In this document: positions 35,395-44,467 of the stretch, piece by piece | How the letters are laid out: each line of letters begins with the position of its first letter | Position numbering within the stretch: the first letter of the stretch is position 1 | From: Clostridium_AW malenominatum | Lineage (GTDB): Bacteria; Bacillota; Clostridia; Clostridiales; Clostridiaceae | NCBI RefSeq assembly: GCF_039521365.1 | Contig: NZ_BAAACF010000001.1 | Coordinates: 496,001-560,000 of the forward strand | Direction of reading: 5' to 3' | Length of the DNA stretch: 64,000 bases | Translations under genes and position numbers: made by a program | The notes under the pieces: generated by a model | What the model saw: only the letters and a program-made list of their open reading frames with translations | Database searches by the model: none | What the model was told of the DNA's origin: nothing

Positions 35395-37236
35395 ATGAAA
35401 AAAGATAAGAAATTAATTATTGTGGATATTTTACTACTAATGTTTTCCCTATATTTTGCTTTACTACTAAGGTTAGATTTTAATATTACTAAGGAGTATA
35501 TGTATTTCTTTAAAATTTCAATTATTCCAGTGATTATAATAACTTTAATTGTAAACAAAATATTCAACTTATATAATAACATTTGGAAATATGCTTCTAT
35601 TGAAGAGTTGATGTCAATAATTTACTCTTTATCTTTATCCAATGTAATTTTTATAGTTTATAGTTATTTTATAAATTATAAGCTTTTAGAAAGCAGATAT
35701 TTTAGGTTTCCTTTCACTGTGCACATAATTTTTTGGATTATATCTGTAGCTTCTCTAGGAGGAACTAGATTTATAGCTAGAGTTATAGAAGAAAAGTCTA
35801 TGAGCAAGGATTGTGTTAAAAGTAAAAAGAGATTATTAATTATTGGTGCTGGAGATGCAGCGGCTTTATTAATAAAGGAAATAAAAAGAAGTAATAACTT
35901 GAATTATGAAACCATTGGATTAATAGACGATGACAGAAGTAAAATTGGAAAGCTTATTAGTGGAGCAAAGGTAATTGGAACTAGAGAGGACATTATACGA
36001 TTATGTTTAGAGTTAAAGGTAGAAGAAATAATTTTAGCTATTCCTTCTGCTAGTGTTGAAACTAAAAGAAATATTATAAATATATGCAAAAATACTAATG
36101 CTAAATTAAAAACTCTTCCAGGAATTTATGAAATTATAGATAATAAGGTAAATGTAAGCAAAATTAGAGATGTAAATATTGAAGATTTGCTTGGAAGAGA
36201 AGAGGTAAGATTAAATAGTGAAAATATAAATAAATATATTAAAGATAAAGTAATATTAGTTACAGGTGGAGGAGGCTCCATAGGTTCTGAACTTTGCAGA
36301 CAAATTGCTAAGTTTAATCCTAAAAAACTTTTAATTTTAGATATATATGAAAATAATGCATATGATCTTCAAATGGAATTAAATTACAATTTTCCAAACT
36401 TAAATAAGGAAGTAATTATTGCTTCCATAAGAGATGAAAAGAGATTAAAAGATATATTCCAAAAATATGAACCAGAGGTGGTTTTTCATGCGGCAGCACA
36501 TAAACATGTGCCTCTTATGGAAAATAATCCTGGTGAAGCAATTAAAAACAATATAATAGGAACCTATAACGTGGCTAAGTGTAGTCATTTATATGGGGTT
36601 AAAAAGTTTGTTCAAATTAGCACGGATAAGGCAGTAAATCCAACCAATGTAATGGGTGCTACTAAAAGATTTAGTGAGATAATGATACAGGCTTTTGATA
36701 GTGTAAGCGAAACAGAGTATGTAGCTGTTAGGTTTGGGAATGTATTAGGAAGTAATGGTTCTGTTATACCATTATTTAAAAAACAGATTGCCCATGGGGG
36801 ACCAGTTACAGTAACTCATCCTGAAATAAATAGATATTTCATGACTATACCAGAAGCTTCCCAGTTGGTTATTCAAGCTGGAGCTATGGCCAATGGTGGA
36901 GAGATATTTGTACTTGATATGGGTGAACCCGTAAAAATTGCAGATTTAGCCAAAGATTTAATAAGGCTCTCAGGTTATCAACCAGAGGTTGATATAAAAA
37001 TAGAGTATACGGGATTAAGACCAGGAGAAAAGCTATATGAAGAACTTTTAATGGATGAGGTGGCTTTAACTTCCACTGATCACGATAAGATATATATAGA
37101 AAAACCGACAAATAATAGTATGGAATTCATAGAAAAGTCCATAGGGGAATTTAGAGAAGTTTTAGGAAAAGATAGAGAAATGATATTCAAATTAATAGAA
37201 GAAAAGGTTCCTACGTACCATAGAAAGGATTGTTAA
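35395..37236 (+). CDS. Membrane nucleotide-sugar 4,6-dehydratase (CapD/PglF/FlaA1 family)
   Basis: 613 residues. Four N-terminal membrane segments (about 7-130), a first Rossmann-like region starting RLLIIGAGDAAALL (near 147), then an extended SDR domain with VTGGGGSIGSEL (about 290-300), STDKAVNPTN and the variant active site MGATK, where Met replaces the usual Tyr (Met420 to Lys424). Enzymes of this type convert UDP-GlcNAc to a 4-keto-6-deoxy sugar. The ATG at 35395 follows AGGGTG; a GTG at 35386 lies inside that site. Confidence 0.92.
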   Translation: MKKDKKLIIVDILLLMFSLYFALLLRLDFNITKEYMYFFKISIIPVIIITLIVNKIFNLYNNIWKYASIEELMSIIYSLSLSNVIFIVYSYFINYKLLESRYFRFPFTVHIIFWIISVASLGGTRFIARVIEEKSMSKDCVKSKKRLLIIGAGDAAALLIKEIKRSNNLNYETIGLIDDDRSKIGKLISGAKVIGTREDIIRLCLELKVEEIILAIPSASVETKRNIINICKNTNAKLKTLPGIYEIIDNKVNVSKIRDVNIEDLLGREEVRLNSENINKYIKDKVILVTGGGGSIGSELCRQIAKFNPKKLLILDIYENNAYDLQMELNYNFPNLNKEVIIASIRDEKRLKDIFQKYEPEVVFHAAAHKHVPLMENNPGEAIKNNIIGTYNVAKCSHLYGVKKFVQISTDKAVNPTNVMGATKRFSEIMIQAFDSVSETEYVAVRFGNVLGSNGSVIPLFKKQIAHGGPVTVTHPEINRYFMTIPEASQLVIQAGAMANGGEIFVLDMGEPVKIADLAKDLIRLSGYQPEVDIKIEYTGLRPGEKLYEELLMDEVALTSTDHDKIYIEKPTNNSMEFIEKSIGEFREVLGKDREMIFKLIEEKVPTYHRKDC

Positions 37237-37238
37237 GT

Positions 37239-38417
37239 ATGAAGGTTTTAGTTATTTCACATATGTATCCTTCAACTTTTAATAAAATGTCTGGTATTTT
37301 TGTCCATCAGCAAGTAAAGGCTCTAGTAGAGCAGGGCTGTGAGGTAAAGGTTATAAGCCCTGTTCCTTGGGCACCTTTCCCTCTTAATAAAATAAGTAAT
37401 AAGTGGGAGAAATACTCAAATATACCTAAGAAAACTATTATGGATGATATTGAAGTGTATTATCCAAGATATATTGAATTTCCTAAAGGGATGCTTTTCC
37501 ATAAGTCTGGAGAATTCATGGGAAAGGGAATAGAAAATATTGTAGAAGAGGTTTATAAAGAATTTAAATTTGAAATAATTCATTCTCATGTAGCACTTCC
37601 AGATGGATATGCTGGGAATTCGATAAATAAAAAGTATAATTGCCCTCATATAGTAACTATTCACGGACAGGATTTTCAAAATACACTGCATAAAAATCTT
37701 AAATGTAAAAAGGCTTTATTTGAAACCTTGACAAAGGTAGATAAAATAATAACCGTTAGTAGTAAGCTAAAAAATATAGTTAAAGATGAGAGATTTTATA
37801 ACAAAATTGAAGTCATAAATAACGCTATTGAAAAGAAGTATATATGTAGAGAAGATATGGATAATAATAGCAATAAAATTGAAGTTTTAAGCGTTTCTAA
37901 TTTAAAGGAAGCAAAAGGAATTCAATTTAATATAAAAGCAGTGGGAGTATTAATAGAAAAATATCCTAATATACAATATAATATTGTAGGGGATGGTGAA
38001 TATAAAGAGGAATTAGATAAGCTAATAAAAGAATTAGCATTAGAAGAGAATATTAAATTCCTTGGAAAACTCCCTTATGACGAAGTAATTGAAAATATGA
38101 GAAAATGTGATATTTTTTCTTTGCCTAGTTATAAAGAAGGTTTTGGTATGGTTTATATTGAAGCCATGGCACAAGGTAAACCAGTTATAGGGATAAAGGG
38201 TGAAGGCATAGCAGATGTAATAGATAATGGAGTCAATGGATTTTTGGTACAGGGTAAAAATATAGAGGAGCTAACAGAAACTTTAGATTATCTCATATGT
38301 AATGAAGAAAAAAGAAAAGAAATAGGGCATAATGCTAAGAATGAAGTAATAAACAATTATACTTGGGACATGAATGCAGAAAAACTTATAAATACATATA
38401 AATCTTTAATAAAATGA
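37239..38417 (+). CDS. Glycosyltransferase family 4
   Basis: 392 residues, GT-B fold. N-terminal GT4 donor-acceptor domain (ISHMYPSTFNKMSGIFVHQQ, IHSHVALPDGYAG), C-terminal Glycos_transf_1 domain with VSNLKEAKGIQ, YNIVGDGEYKEEL and LPSYKEGFGMVYIEAMAQGKPVI, which holds the two conserved glutamates. Adds a sugar to the lipid-linked glycan; donor unknown. It starts 2 bases after the dehydratase, at the ATG with AAAGGA 9 bases upstream. Confidence 0.9.
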   Translation: MKVLVISHMYPSTFNKMSGIFVHQQVKALVEQGCEVKVISPVPWAPFPLNKISNKWEKYSNIPKKTIMDDIEVYYPRYIEFPKGMLFHKSGEFMGKGIENIVEEVYKEFKFEIIHSHVALPDGYAGNSINKKYNCPHIVTIHGQDFQNTLHKNLKCKKALFETLTKVDKIITVSSKLKNIVKDERFYNKIEVINNAIEKKYICREDMDNNSNKIEVLSVSNLKEAKGIQFNIKAVGVLIEKYPNIQYNIVGDGEYKEELDKLIKELALEENIKFLGKLPYDEVIENMRKCDIFSLPSYKEGFGMVYIEAMAQGKPVIGIKGEGIADVIDNGVNGFLVQGKNIEELTETLDYLICNEEKRKEIGHNAKNEVINNYTWDMNAEKLINTYKSLIK

Positions 38418-38456
38418 AAAGAATGTAAATAATTAAAAATTTAACATAAAAAAGTT

Positions 38457-38486
38457 TGACCAAAACTATTAACAAAGTGTATAATT
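38457..38486 (+). promoter_or_regulatory. Probable SigmaA promoter of the WbpA-like gene
   Basis: TTGACC (38457-38462), 18-base spacer, TATAAT (38481-38486), about 50 bases upstream of the dehydrogenase start. Confidence 0.65.
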
Positions 38487-38534
38487 TTAATGGTTAATGG
38501 TTGAAAATCTTAAAAACCTAGGAGGTTAATAGAA

Positions 38535-39851
38535 ATGTCACAGATAAGAGACGTATTAATTAAAAAATTGGAAGATAAAACAGCTAAGTTAGGAGTAGTA
38601 GGATTAGGCTATGTAGGCTTACCTCTTGCTGTAGAAAAAGCAAAAGCAGGATATGAGGTAATAGGTTTTGATGTTCAAGATAGCAAAGTGCAAATGGTTA
38701 ATGAAGGTCATAACTATATAGGCGACGTAGTTGATTCAGATTTAAAGGAAATAGTGGAAAATGGAAAGTTAAAAGCAACTACAGACTTTAGCTTTGTAAA
38801 AGATGTAGATGCTGTTTGCATAGCAGTGCCAACACCACTTGATATATATAAACAGCCAGATTTATCCTATGTTATAAAATCAACAAAGGATGTAGCTAAG
38901 TATTTACAAAAGGGAATGTTAATTGTACTTGAAAGTACCACATATCCAGGAACTACAGAGGAAGTATTAAAACCAATACTTGAAGAAACAGGACTTAAAT
39001 GTGGAGAAGACTTTTTCTTAGCATTCTCCCCAGAGAGAGTTGACCCAGGTAATAAGAGTTTTAATACAAAAAATACTCCAAAAGTAGTTGGAGGATGTAC
39101 TGAAGAATGTACAGAAGTAGCAGCAGCTCTTTATAAGAGTGTGCTTGAAGGAGAAATACATTCAGTGTCTTCCCCAGCAGTAGCTGAAATGGAAAAGATA
39201 CTTGAAAATACCTTCAGAAATATAAATATAGCTTTAGCAAATGAAATTGCAATACTTTGTAATAAAATGAATATAGACGTTTGGGAAGTAATTGATGCAG
39301 CAAAGACTAAGCCTTATGGATTCATGGCATTTTACCCAGGACCAGGACTTGGAGGCCACTGCATACCACTAGACCCATTCTATTTAGAGTGGAAAGCAAA
39401 AGAGTATGATTTCCATACAAGTTTAATACAAACTTCAGGAAGAATAAACGACAGAATGCCTGAATATGTAGTAGAAAACATAATGAAATTATTGAATAGA
39501 GAAAAGAAAGCAATGAATGGTGCTAAGGTACTTTTAATGGGAGTAGCTTATAAAAATGATATAGACGACTTAAGAGAATCTCCAGCATTAAAAGTAATAG
39601 ATGAATTAAATAAACATGATGCAGATATAACTTACTGCGATCCATTCATTCCTGAATTTGAACACAAAGGAAGAAAATATTATTCTGTTGATTGGAGAGA
39701 AGTAGCAGGAGATGCTGATGTAGTAGTTATCACAACTAATCATAGTGATATCAACTACGAAGAATTAGTAGGAAAAGCTAAATTAGTTTACGATACAAGA
39801 AATGCTACTAAAGAAGTTAAAAATGGTAGAGAAAAAATATATAAACTTTAA
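38535..39851 (+). CDS. Nucleotide-sugar 6-dehydrogenase (UDP-GlcNAc dehydrogenase, WbpA-like)
   Basis: 438 residues of the UDP-glucose/GDP-mannose dehydrogenase family. NAD loop GLGYVGLPLA (23-32), STTYPGTTEEV, AFSPERVDPG and the catalytic Cys276 in GPGLGGHCIPLDPFY. This subtype oxidises UDP-N-acetylhexosamines to uronic acids; the neighbours (oxidoreductase and hexapeptide acyltransferase) favour UDP-GlcNAc as substrate, as in P. aeruginosa WbpA. Start ATG with TAGGAGG. Confidence 0.9.
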   Translation: MSQIRDVLIKKLEDKTAKLGVVGLGYVGLPLAVEKAKAGYEVIGFDVQDSKVQMVNEGHNYIGDVVDSDLKEIVENGKLKATTDFSFVKDVDAVCIAVPTPLDIYKQPDLSYVIKSTKDVAKYLQKGMLIVLESTTYPGTTEEVLKPILEETGLKCGEDFFLAFSPERVDPGNKSFNTKNTPKVVGGCTEECTEVAAALYKSVLEGEIHSVSSPAVAEMEKILENTFRNINIALANEIAILCNKMNIDVWEVIDAAKTKPYGFMAFYPGPGLGGHCIPLDPFYLEWKAKEYDFHTSLIQTSGRINDRMPEYVVENIMKLLNREKKAMNGAKVLLMGVAYKNDIDDLRESPALKVIDELNKHDADITYCDPFIPEFEHKGRKYYSVDWREVAGDADVVVITTNHSDINYEELVGKAKLVYDTRNATKEVKNGREKIYKL

Positions 39852-39856
39852 TTAAG

Positions 39857-39881
39857 AGGATAAGCCATTTTGGCTTATCCT
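39857..39881 (+). repeat. Intercistronic hairpin without U-tract
   Basis: Perfect 11-bp stem AGGATAAGCCA/TGGCTTATCCT with a TTT loop, directly after the dehydrogenase stop. The following ATAATATAATATG is not a terminator tail, so it may stabilise the upstream message or set relative expression. Confidence 0.6.
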
Positions 39882-39905
39882 ATAATATAATATGAGGTGA
39901 TTTTG

Positions 39906-41009
39906 GTGAAGAAGTTAAGATTTGCTATAATAGGATGTGGAAGAATTTCTTACAAACACGTAGAAGCTTTAGTAAATAATAAAGAAGAAGCTCTACTAGT
40001 TGCAGTTTGTGATGTTATAGAAGAAAAAGCGAAAAAAGAAAAGGATGAGTACTTAAGCAAGATAGGTGCGCCATTGACTGTTGGAGTATACACAGATTAT
40101 AAGGAAATGTTAGAAAAAGAAGATATAGATGTGGTTGCCATAGCTACAGAAAGTGGATATCATCCAGAAATAGCTATTTTCTCAATGAATAAAGGCAAAC
40201 ATGCTATAGTAGAAAAACCAATGGCTCTATCAATGAAGGACGCAGATGAAATGATTAAAGTGTCTAGAGAAAATAATGTAAAGCTTTGTGTAAGCCATCA
40301 AAATAGATTTAATGCTCCAATTCAAAAATTAAGAGAAGCAGTAGAGAAAGATAGATTCGGAAGATTAGTTAACGGCACAGCTAGAATACTTTGGAATAGA
40401 AATATGGGATATTATGAGCAAGCACCTTGGAGAGGTACTTGGGAACTAGATGGTGGAACACTTATGAATCAATGTATCCACAATATAGATTTACTGCAAT
40501 GGATGCTTGGAGGAGAAATAGATACAGTATATGCTCAGTGCGATACTTTCTTAAGGGATATAGAAGGTGAAGACTTTGGAGCTATAATTATAAGATTTAA
40601 AAATGGGGCTATTGGTATGGTAGAAGGAAGTGCTTGTGTGTATCCAAAGAACTTGGAAGAAACATTAAGTATATTTGGAGAAAAAGGAACAGCTTGTATT
40701 GGTGGCCTTGCAGTTAATAAGATAGAAACTTGGAGATTTGCAGATGAATTAGATAATGAAGATGAAATATTAAAGGCTCAGGGAGAAGATCCAGATAGCG
40801 TGTATGGCTTTGGTCACACATATTTATTTAAGGATTTCATAGATGCAGTTAATGAAGATAGGGAACCATTAATAAATGGAGAACAGGGAAAAAGAGCTAT
40901 GGCTATAATTCTTGCAGCCTACAAGTCAAGACTTACAGGAATGCCAGTTAAATTCCCGCTAGAAGATTTCTCCACAATGGAAATGGTAGGAATAGAAAGG
41001 AGAAAATAA
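39906..41009 (+). CDS. Gfo/Idh/MocA-family oxidoreductase (WbpB-like 3-dehydrogenase)
   Basis: About 367 residues. N-terminal Rossmann fold with FAIIGCGRISYKHVEAL, the EKPMALS motif with the conserved Lys, and a C-terminal GFO_IDH_MocA domain containing GTWELDGGTLMNQCIHNIDLL with the catalytic His region. In the WbpA-B-E-D route this enzyme oxidises C3 of UDP-GlcNAc-uronate. Start GTG at 39906 (GAGGTG 6 bases upstream); a GTG at 39897 is part of the Shine-Dalgarno. It lies directly between WbpA- and WbpD-like genes. Confidence 0.9.
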   Translation: MKKLRFAIIGCGRISYKHVEALVNNKEEALLVAVCDVIEEKAKKEKDEYLSKIGAPLTVGVYTDYKEMLEKEDIDVVAIATESGYHPEIAIFSMNKGKHAIVEKPMALSMKDADEMIKVSRENNVKLCVSHQNRFNAPIQKLREAVEKDRFGRLVNGTARILWNRNMGYYEQAPWRGTWELDGGTLMNQCIHNIDLLQWMLGGEIDTVYAQCDTFLRDIEGEDFGAIIIRFKNGAIGMVEGSACVYPKNLEETLSIFGEKGTACIGGLAVNKIETWRFADELDNEDEILKAQGEDPDSVYGFGHTYLFKDFIDAVNEDREPLINGEQGKRAMAIILAAYKSRLTGMPVKFPLEDFSTMEMVGIERRK

Positions 41010-41012
41010 TTC

Positions 41013-41753
41013 ATGAATTATGTATCTTCTAAAGCAGTAATAGGGAACAATGTAGAAATTGGAATGTTTACCATAATAGAAGATGATGCGGTTATAGGAG
41101 ATAACTGCATCATCGCAAATAATGTAGTTATAAAAAAAGGAAGCAAAATAGGAGCTAGAATTAGAATAGATGACAATACTGTCATAGGAAAGGAACCTAT
41201 GAGGGCAGTAAACAGCATTTTTAAAGATGAAAGAAAATTATCTCCTGCAATAATTGAAGATGAGTGTTTAATAGGAGCAGGAGTAATAATTTATGCAGGA
41301 TGCCAAATAGGAAATAAAACTTTAGTGGCAGACTTAGCTGTAGTAAGAGAAGATGTAACTATAGGAGAAAGAACCATAATTGGTAAAGGAGCTACTATAG
41401 AAAATTTCTGTAAGGTAGGAGCTAATTGTAAAATCCAAACTAATGTATATTTAACTGCTTATTCAGAAGTGGAAGATTACGTTTTTGTTGGACCATGTGT
41501 AGTTACTTCAAATGACAATTACGCAGCTAGATCTAAAGAAAGATTTGGAAAATTTAAAGGAGTAACTATAAGAAAAGGCGGAAGGATTGGAGCTGGAGCA
41601 ACTATACTTCCAGGAAAAACAATAGAGGAAGATGGTTTTGTGGCTGCAGGCAGTGTAGTGACGCGGGATGTAGCCTCAGAAATGGTGGTTGCAGGAAGTC
41701 CTGCAAAAGCTTTAAGAAAAGTTCCAGAAGATCAGCTATTAAAAAATCAATAA
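41013..41753 (+). CDS. Hexapeptide-repeat acyltransferase (WbpD-like N-acetyltransferase)
   Basis: 246 residues, nearly all left-handed beta-helix hexapeptide repeats ([LIV]-G-x4), e.g. AVIGNNVEIGMF and GGRIGAGATILPG, with a catalytic-type Asn/His region around SNDNYAARS and the C-terminal AGSPAKALRKV. WbpD acetylates the 3-amino group to give UDP-GlcNAc(3NAc)A. 3 bases after the oxidoreductase, with AAAGGAG inside that gene. Confidence 0.88.
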   Translation: MNYVSSKAVIGNNVEIGMFTIIEDDAVIGDNCIIANNVVIKKGSKIGARIRIDDNTVIGKEPMRAVNSIFKDERKLSPAIIEDECLIGAGVIIYAGCQIGNKTLVADLAVVREDVTIGERTIIGKGATIENFCKVGANCKIQTNVYLTAYSEVEDYVFVGPCVVTSNDNYAARSKERFGKFKGVTIRKGGRIGAGATILPGKTIEEDGFVAAGSVVTRDVASEMVVAGSPAKALRKVPEDQLLKNQ

Positions 41754-41780
41754 TTAATAATAACCTATGAGGTGTAATAA

Positions 41781-42884
41781 ATGAAAATATGTATGCTCAC
41801 ATCTGGCCATGATGTATATGACAACAGAATATATTATAAGGAAATATTATCACTGCAAAAGGTATATGATGAAATTTACATTGTAGCTCCTGGGGATAAG
41901 GATTTTATTACAGAGGATGGGGTTATAGTAAAATGTTTTCCTAAAAGAAAAAATTGGCGTGATAGATTCAGACCTATGAAGGATATGTATAATATTGCTA
42001 AAAAAATAGGAGCAGAGGTTTATCATGCCCATGAGCCAGATTCTTTTCAAGTGGCTGTGAAGCTGAAAAAAAACTTTGGAAGTAAGATAATTTATGATTC
42101 TCATGAATACTATCCCGAGGCTTTTTCAGAACATTTTCCAAAGATAAAAGGATTGATGGAGAAGGTTATATACACTTATGAAAAAACCTTAGCTAAAAAA
42201 GCAGATTGTATCATAACTGTAAATGATATATTAGTAGATAAATTTAAAAAATATCATTCTAATGTTCAATTATTACCTAACTATCCCGTATTGAAGGATA
42301 AAGAAATAGTAAAAGAGTATAATGATATTCCTACGTTTATTTATGTAGGAGGGCTAAGGGAAGATAGAGGTATCTATAAAACTTTAGAAGCTATTAAATT
42401 AGTAAAAGTGCCTTGTAAATATATATTTATAGGACCTTTTGAAAGTGAAATTTTTAAACTAAAATGTGAGGAATACATAAGGGAGAATTTAAATAATAAG
42501 GATATAGTATTCACTGGTAAGATACCTCATATAGAGGTTTTCGAATACTTAAAGTCTTCTCATGCGGGCTTTGTATTATTACAGCCTAATAATTGGAGAT
42601 ATGTAAATGCTGAACCTATTAAATTATTTGAATATATGATAACAAAAAATGTTGTCATAGGAAGTGATTTCCCAATGATAAGAAACATAATAGAGCCATC
42701 GGGGAGTGGGCTATTAGTTGATCCCTATTCTCCAGAGGATATAGCTTCTGCAATGGAAAGATTAGCAGAAAATATTGAAGAAACAAAGCTTATGGGAGAA
42801 AAGGGTTTTATAGAGGTTAATCATTCTTATAATTGGGCAGTATGTGAAGAAAGGCTACTTAGTGCATATAGTGCATTAAAATAG
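41781..42884 (+). CDS. Glycosyltransferase (GT4-like)
   Basis: 367 residues, GT-B fold. N-terminal MKICMLTSGHDVYDNRIYYKE, a HAHEPDSF acceptor-side motif, C-terminal FIYVGGLREDRGIYKTLEAI, and EPIKLFEYMITKNVVIGSDF with the conserved glutamates. This subfamily is common in capsule and S-layer glycan loci. Ribosome-binding site GAGGTG. 27 bases after the acyltransferase. Confidence 0.88.
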   Translation: MKICMLTSGHDVYDNRIYYKEILSLQKVYDEIYIVAPGDKDFITEDGVIVKCFPKRKNWRDRFRPMKDMYNIAKKIGAEVYHAHEPDSFQVAVKLKKNFGSKIIYDSHEYYPEAFSEHFPKIKGLMEKVIYTYEKTLAKKADCIITVNDILVDKFKKYHSNVQLLPNYPVLKDKEIVKEYNDIPTFIYVGGLREDRGIYKTLEAIKLVKVPCKYIFIGPFESEIFKLKCEEYIRENLNNKDIVFTGKIPHIEVFEYLKSSHAGFVLLQPNNWRYVNAEPIKLFEYMITKNVVIGSDFPMIRNIIEPSGSGLLVDPYSPEDIASAMERLAENIEETKLMGEKGFIEVNHSYNWAVCEERLLSAYSALK

Positions 42885-42898
42885 CGTTTGGAGGATTT

Positions 42899-44443
42899 AT
42901 GGCTGAAATAAAGAAAGATGTAAAGAATGTGGCGAAGTATGGAATGATAATTACCCTTCTTTTAATACTAAGTAAACTTACTGGTTTTATAAGAGAATTT
43001 ATTGTTGCAATACAATTAGGAACTACTAGAGAAGCGGATATATTTAAAACAGCAAGTACCATGCCACAGGTTTTTTTTAGTGCTGTAGCAGCGGCTTTAG
43101 TTACAACCTTCATTCCCATATTTTCAAATATCAAAAATGATAAGGAACAGGGGAATAAGTTCTTTAATAATGTATTAAATATTGTAACTATAGTATGTAT
43201 AATATTGTCCGTAATCGCTATAATTGTTTCACCGCAGCTGGTATCATTATTTGCTAGTGGCTTTAAAGGAGAAGATTTTAAAACTACAGTAGCATTAACT
43301 CAAATACTTATGCCTTCCATAATATTTTTAGGGATGAGTGGGTTATATACGGGATACTTGCAATCTTATGGAAAGTTTGTTCAACCTGCTTTAACAGGTA
43401 TAACAGCAAATATAGTTATAATTATAGGGCTTATAGTTTTTTATAATAAATATGGACTTACAGCGGCTATTATTTCTGTTTTTGTAGGAGCTATAGCTCA
43501 AGCCTTTACACAAAGGCCTTTCATGGGAAATGATTATAAGTATAAATTTTACATTGATTTTAAAGATGAAAATGTAAAAAAAATGATTGTATTATCCATA
43601 CCTATACTCATAAGCAGTGCTGTATCTCAAATAAATTTAATGGTAGCAAGAAACTTTGCTTCTAATTTAGTGGAAGGAAGTATATCTGTAATAGACTATG
43701 CAAGTAAGTTTAGTACTATTATAAATCAAGTATTTATAGTATCTATAACCACAGTACTCTACCCAAAGCTAACAGAAAAATTTGCAGAGAAGGATTTGGA
43801 AGGCTTTAAAGAGCTATTTATTAAATCTGTTAATCTAGTTATTATGGTAGCAATACCTTTAATATTTGGACTTGCAGTTTTAAGTAAGCCTGTTATCCAG
43901 TTAGTATTAGAGAGAGGAAAATTTGATAGTACTTCAACGGAGCTAACCTCCATGTGTTTAAAATATTTAGCCTTTTCGGCCCTAGGATATTCCTTGATGG
44001 ATATTCTTGGCAAGGTATTTTTTGCAATGAAAAACACTTTGACTCCAATGATTAATGGTTTTATTCTTGTGGTAGTAAATATAGTTTTTATCATAATTTT
44101 AGGACCAAGAATGGGTGTTAATGGGTTGGCCTTGGGAACCACTCTTTCTGTTACCATACTTGCTCTAATATTATTCATTGAAATAAAAGTTAGAATAAAG
44201 GGTGTAAATTACAGAAAAATCTTTATAAGCTTTATAAAGATGATGATATCAGGATTTATTATGGCTTTAGCAGTAGGAGGAGGCTTTAATGTTCTTTCCA
44301 AAATACTGCCTAAAGGGGATTTGTTTTTAGCTGTAAACATAATGATATCTACCATAATAGGTGTATGTGTATATACTATTATGCTTATAATATTAAAAGT
44401 AGATGAACTAAAAGAATTAATAAACTTAAAAAGGAAAAAATAA
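42899..44443 (+). CDS. MurJ/MviN-type lipid-linked oligosaccharide flippase (copy 1)
   Basis: 514 residues, about 14 membrane segments, MOP superfamily. N-terminal LSKLTGFIREFIVAIQLGTTREADIFKTA contains the conserved Arg and Asp of MurJ, and LERGKFDSTSTELTS is the typical central loop. It may flip lipid II or, given the locus, the lipid-linked glycan repeat made here. A second member lies at 50745. GGAGG precedes the ATG by 6 bases. Confidence 0.9.
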   Translation: MAEIKKDVKNVAKYGMIITLLLILSKLTGFIREFIVAIQLGTTREADIFKTASTMPQVFFSAVAAALVTTFIPIFSNIKNDKEQGNKFFNNVLNIVTIVCIILSVIAIIVSPQLVSLFASGFKGEDFKTTVALTQILMPSIIFLGMSGLYTGYLQSYGKFVQPALTGITANIVIIIGLIVFYNKYGLTAAIISVFVGAIAQAFTQRPFMGNDYKYKFYIDFKDENVKKMIVLSIPILISSAVSQINLMVARNFASNLVEGSISVIDYASKFSTIINQVFIVSITTVLYPKLTEKFAEKDLEGFKELFIKSVNLVIMVAIPLIFGLAVLSKPVIQLVLERGKFDSTSTELTSMCLKYLAFSALGYSLMDILGKVFFAMKNTLTPMINGFILVVVNIVFIIILGPRMGVNGLALGTTLSVTILALILFIEIKVRIKGVNYRKIFISFIKMMISGFIMALAVGGGFNVLSKILPKGDLFLAVNIMISTIIGVCVYTIMLIILKVDELKELINLKRKK

Positions 44444-44467
44444 GAAGTGTTTAGGAGAGGAAGATAA

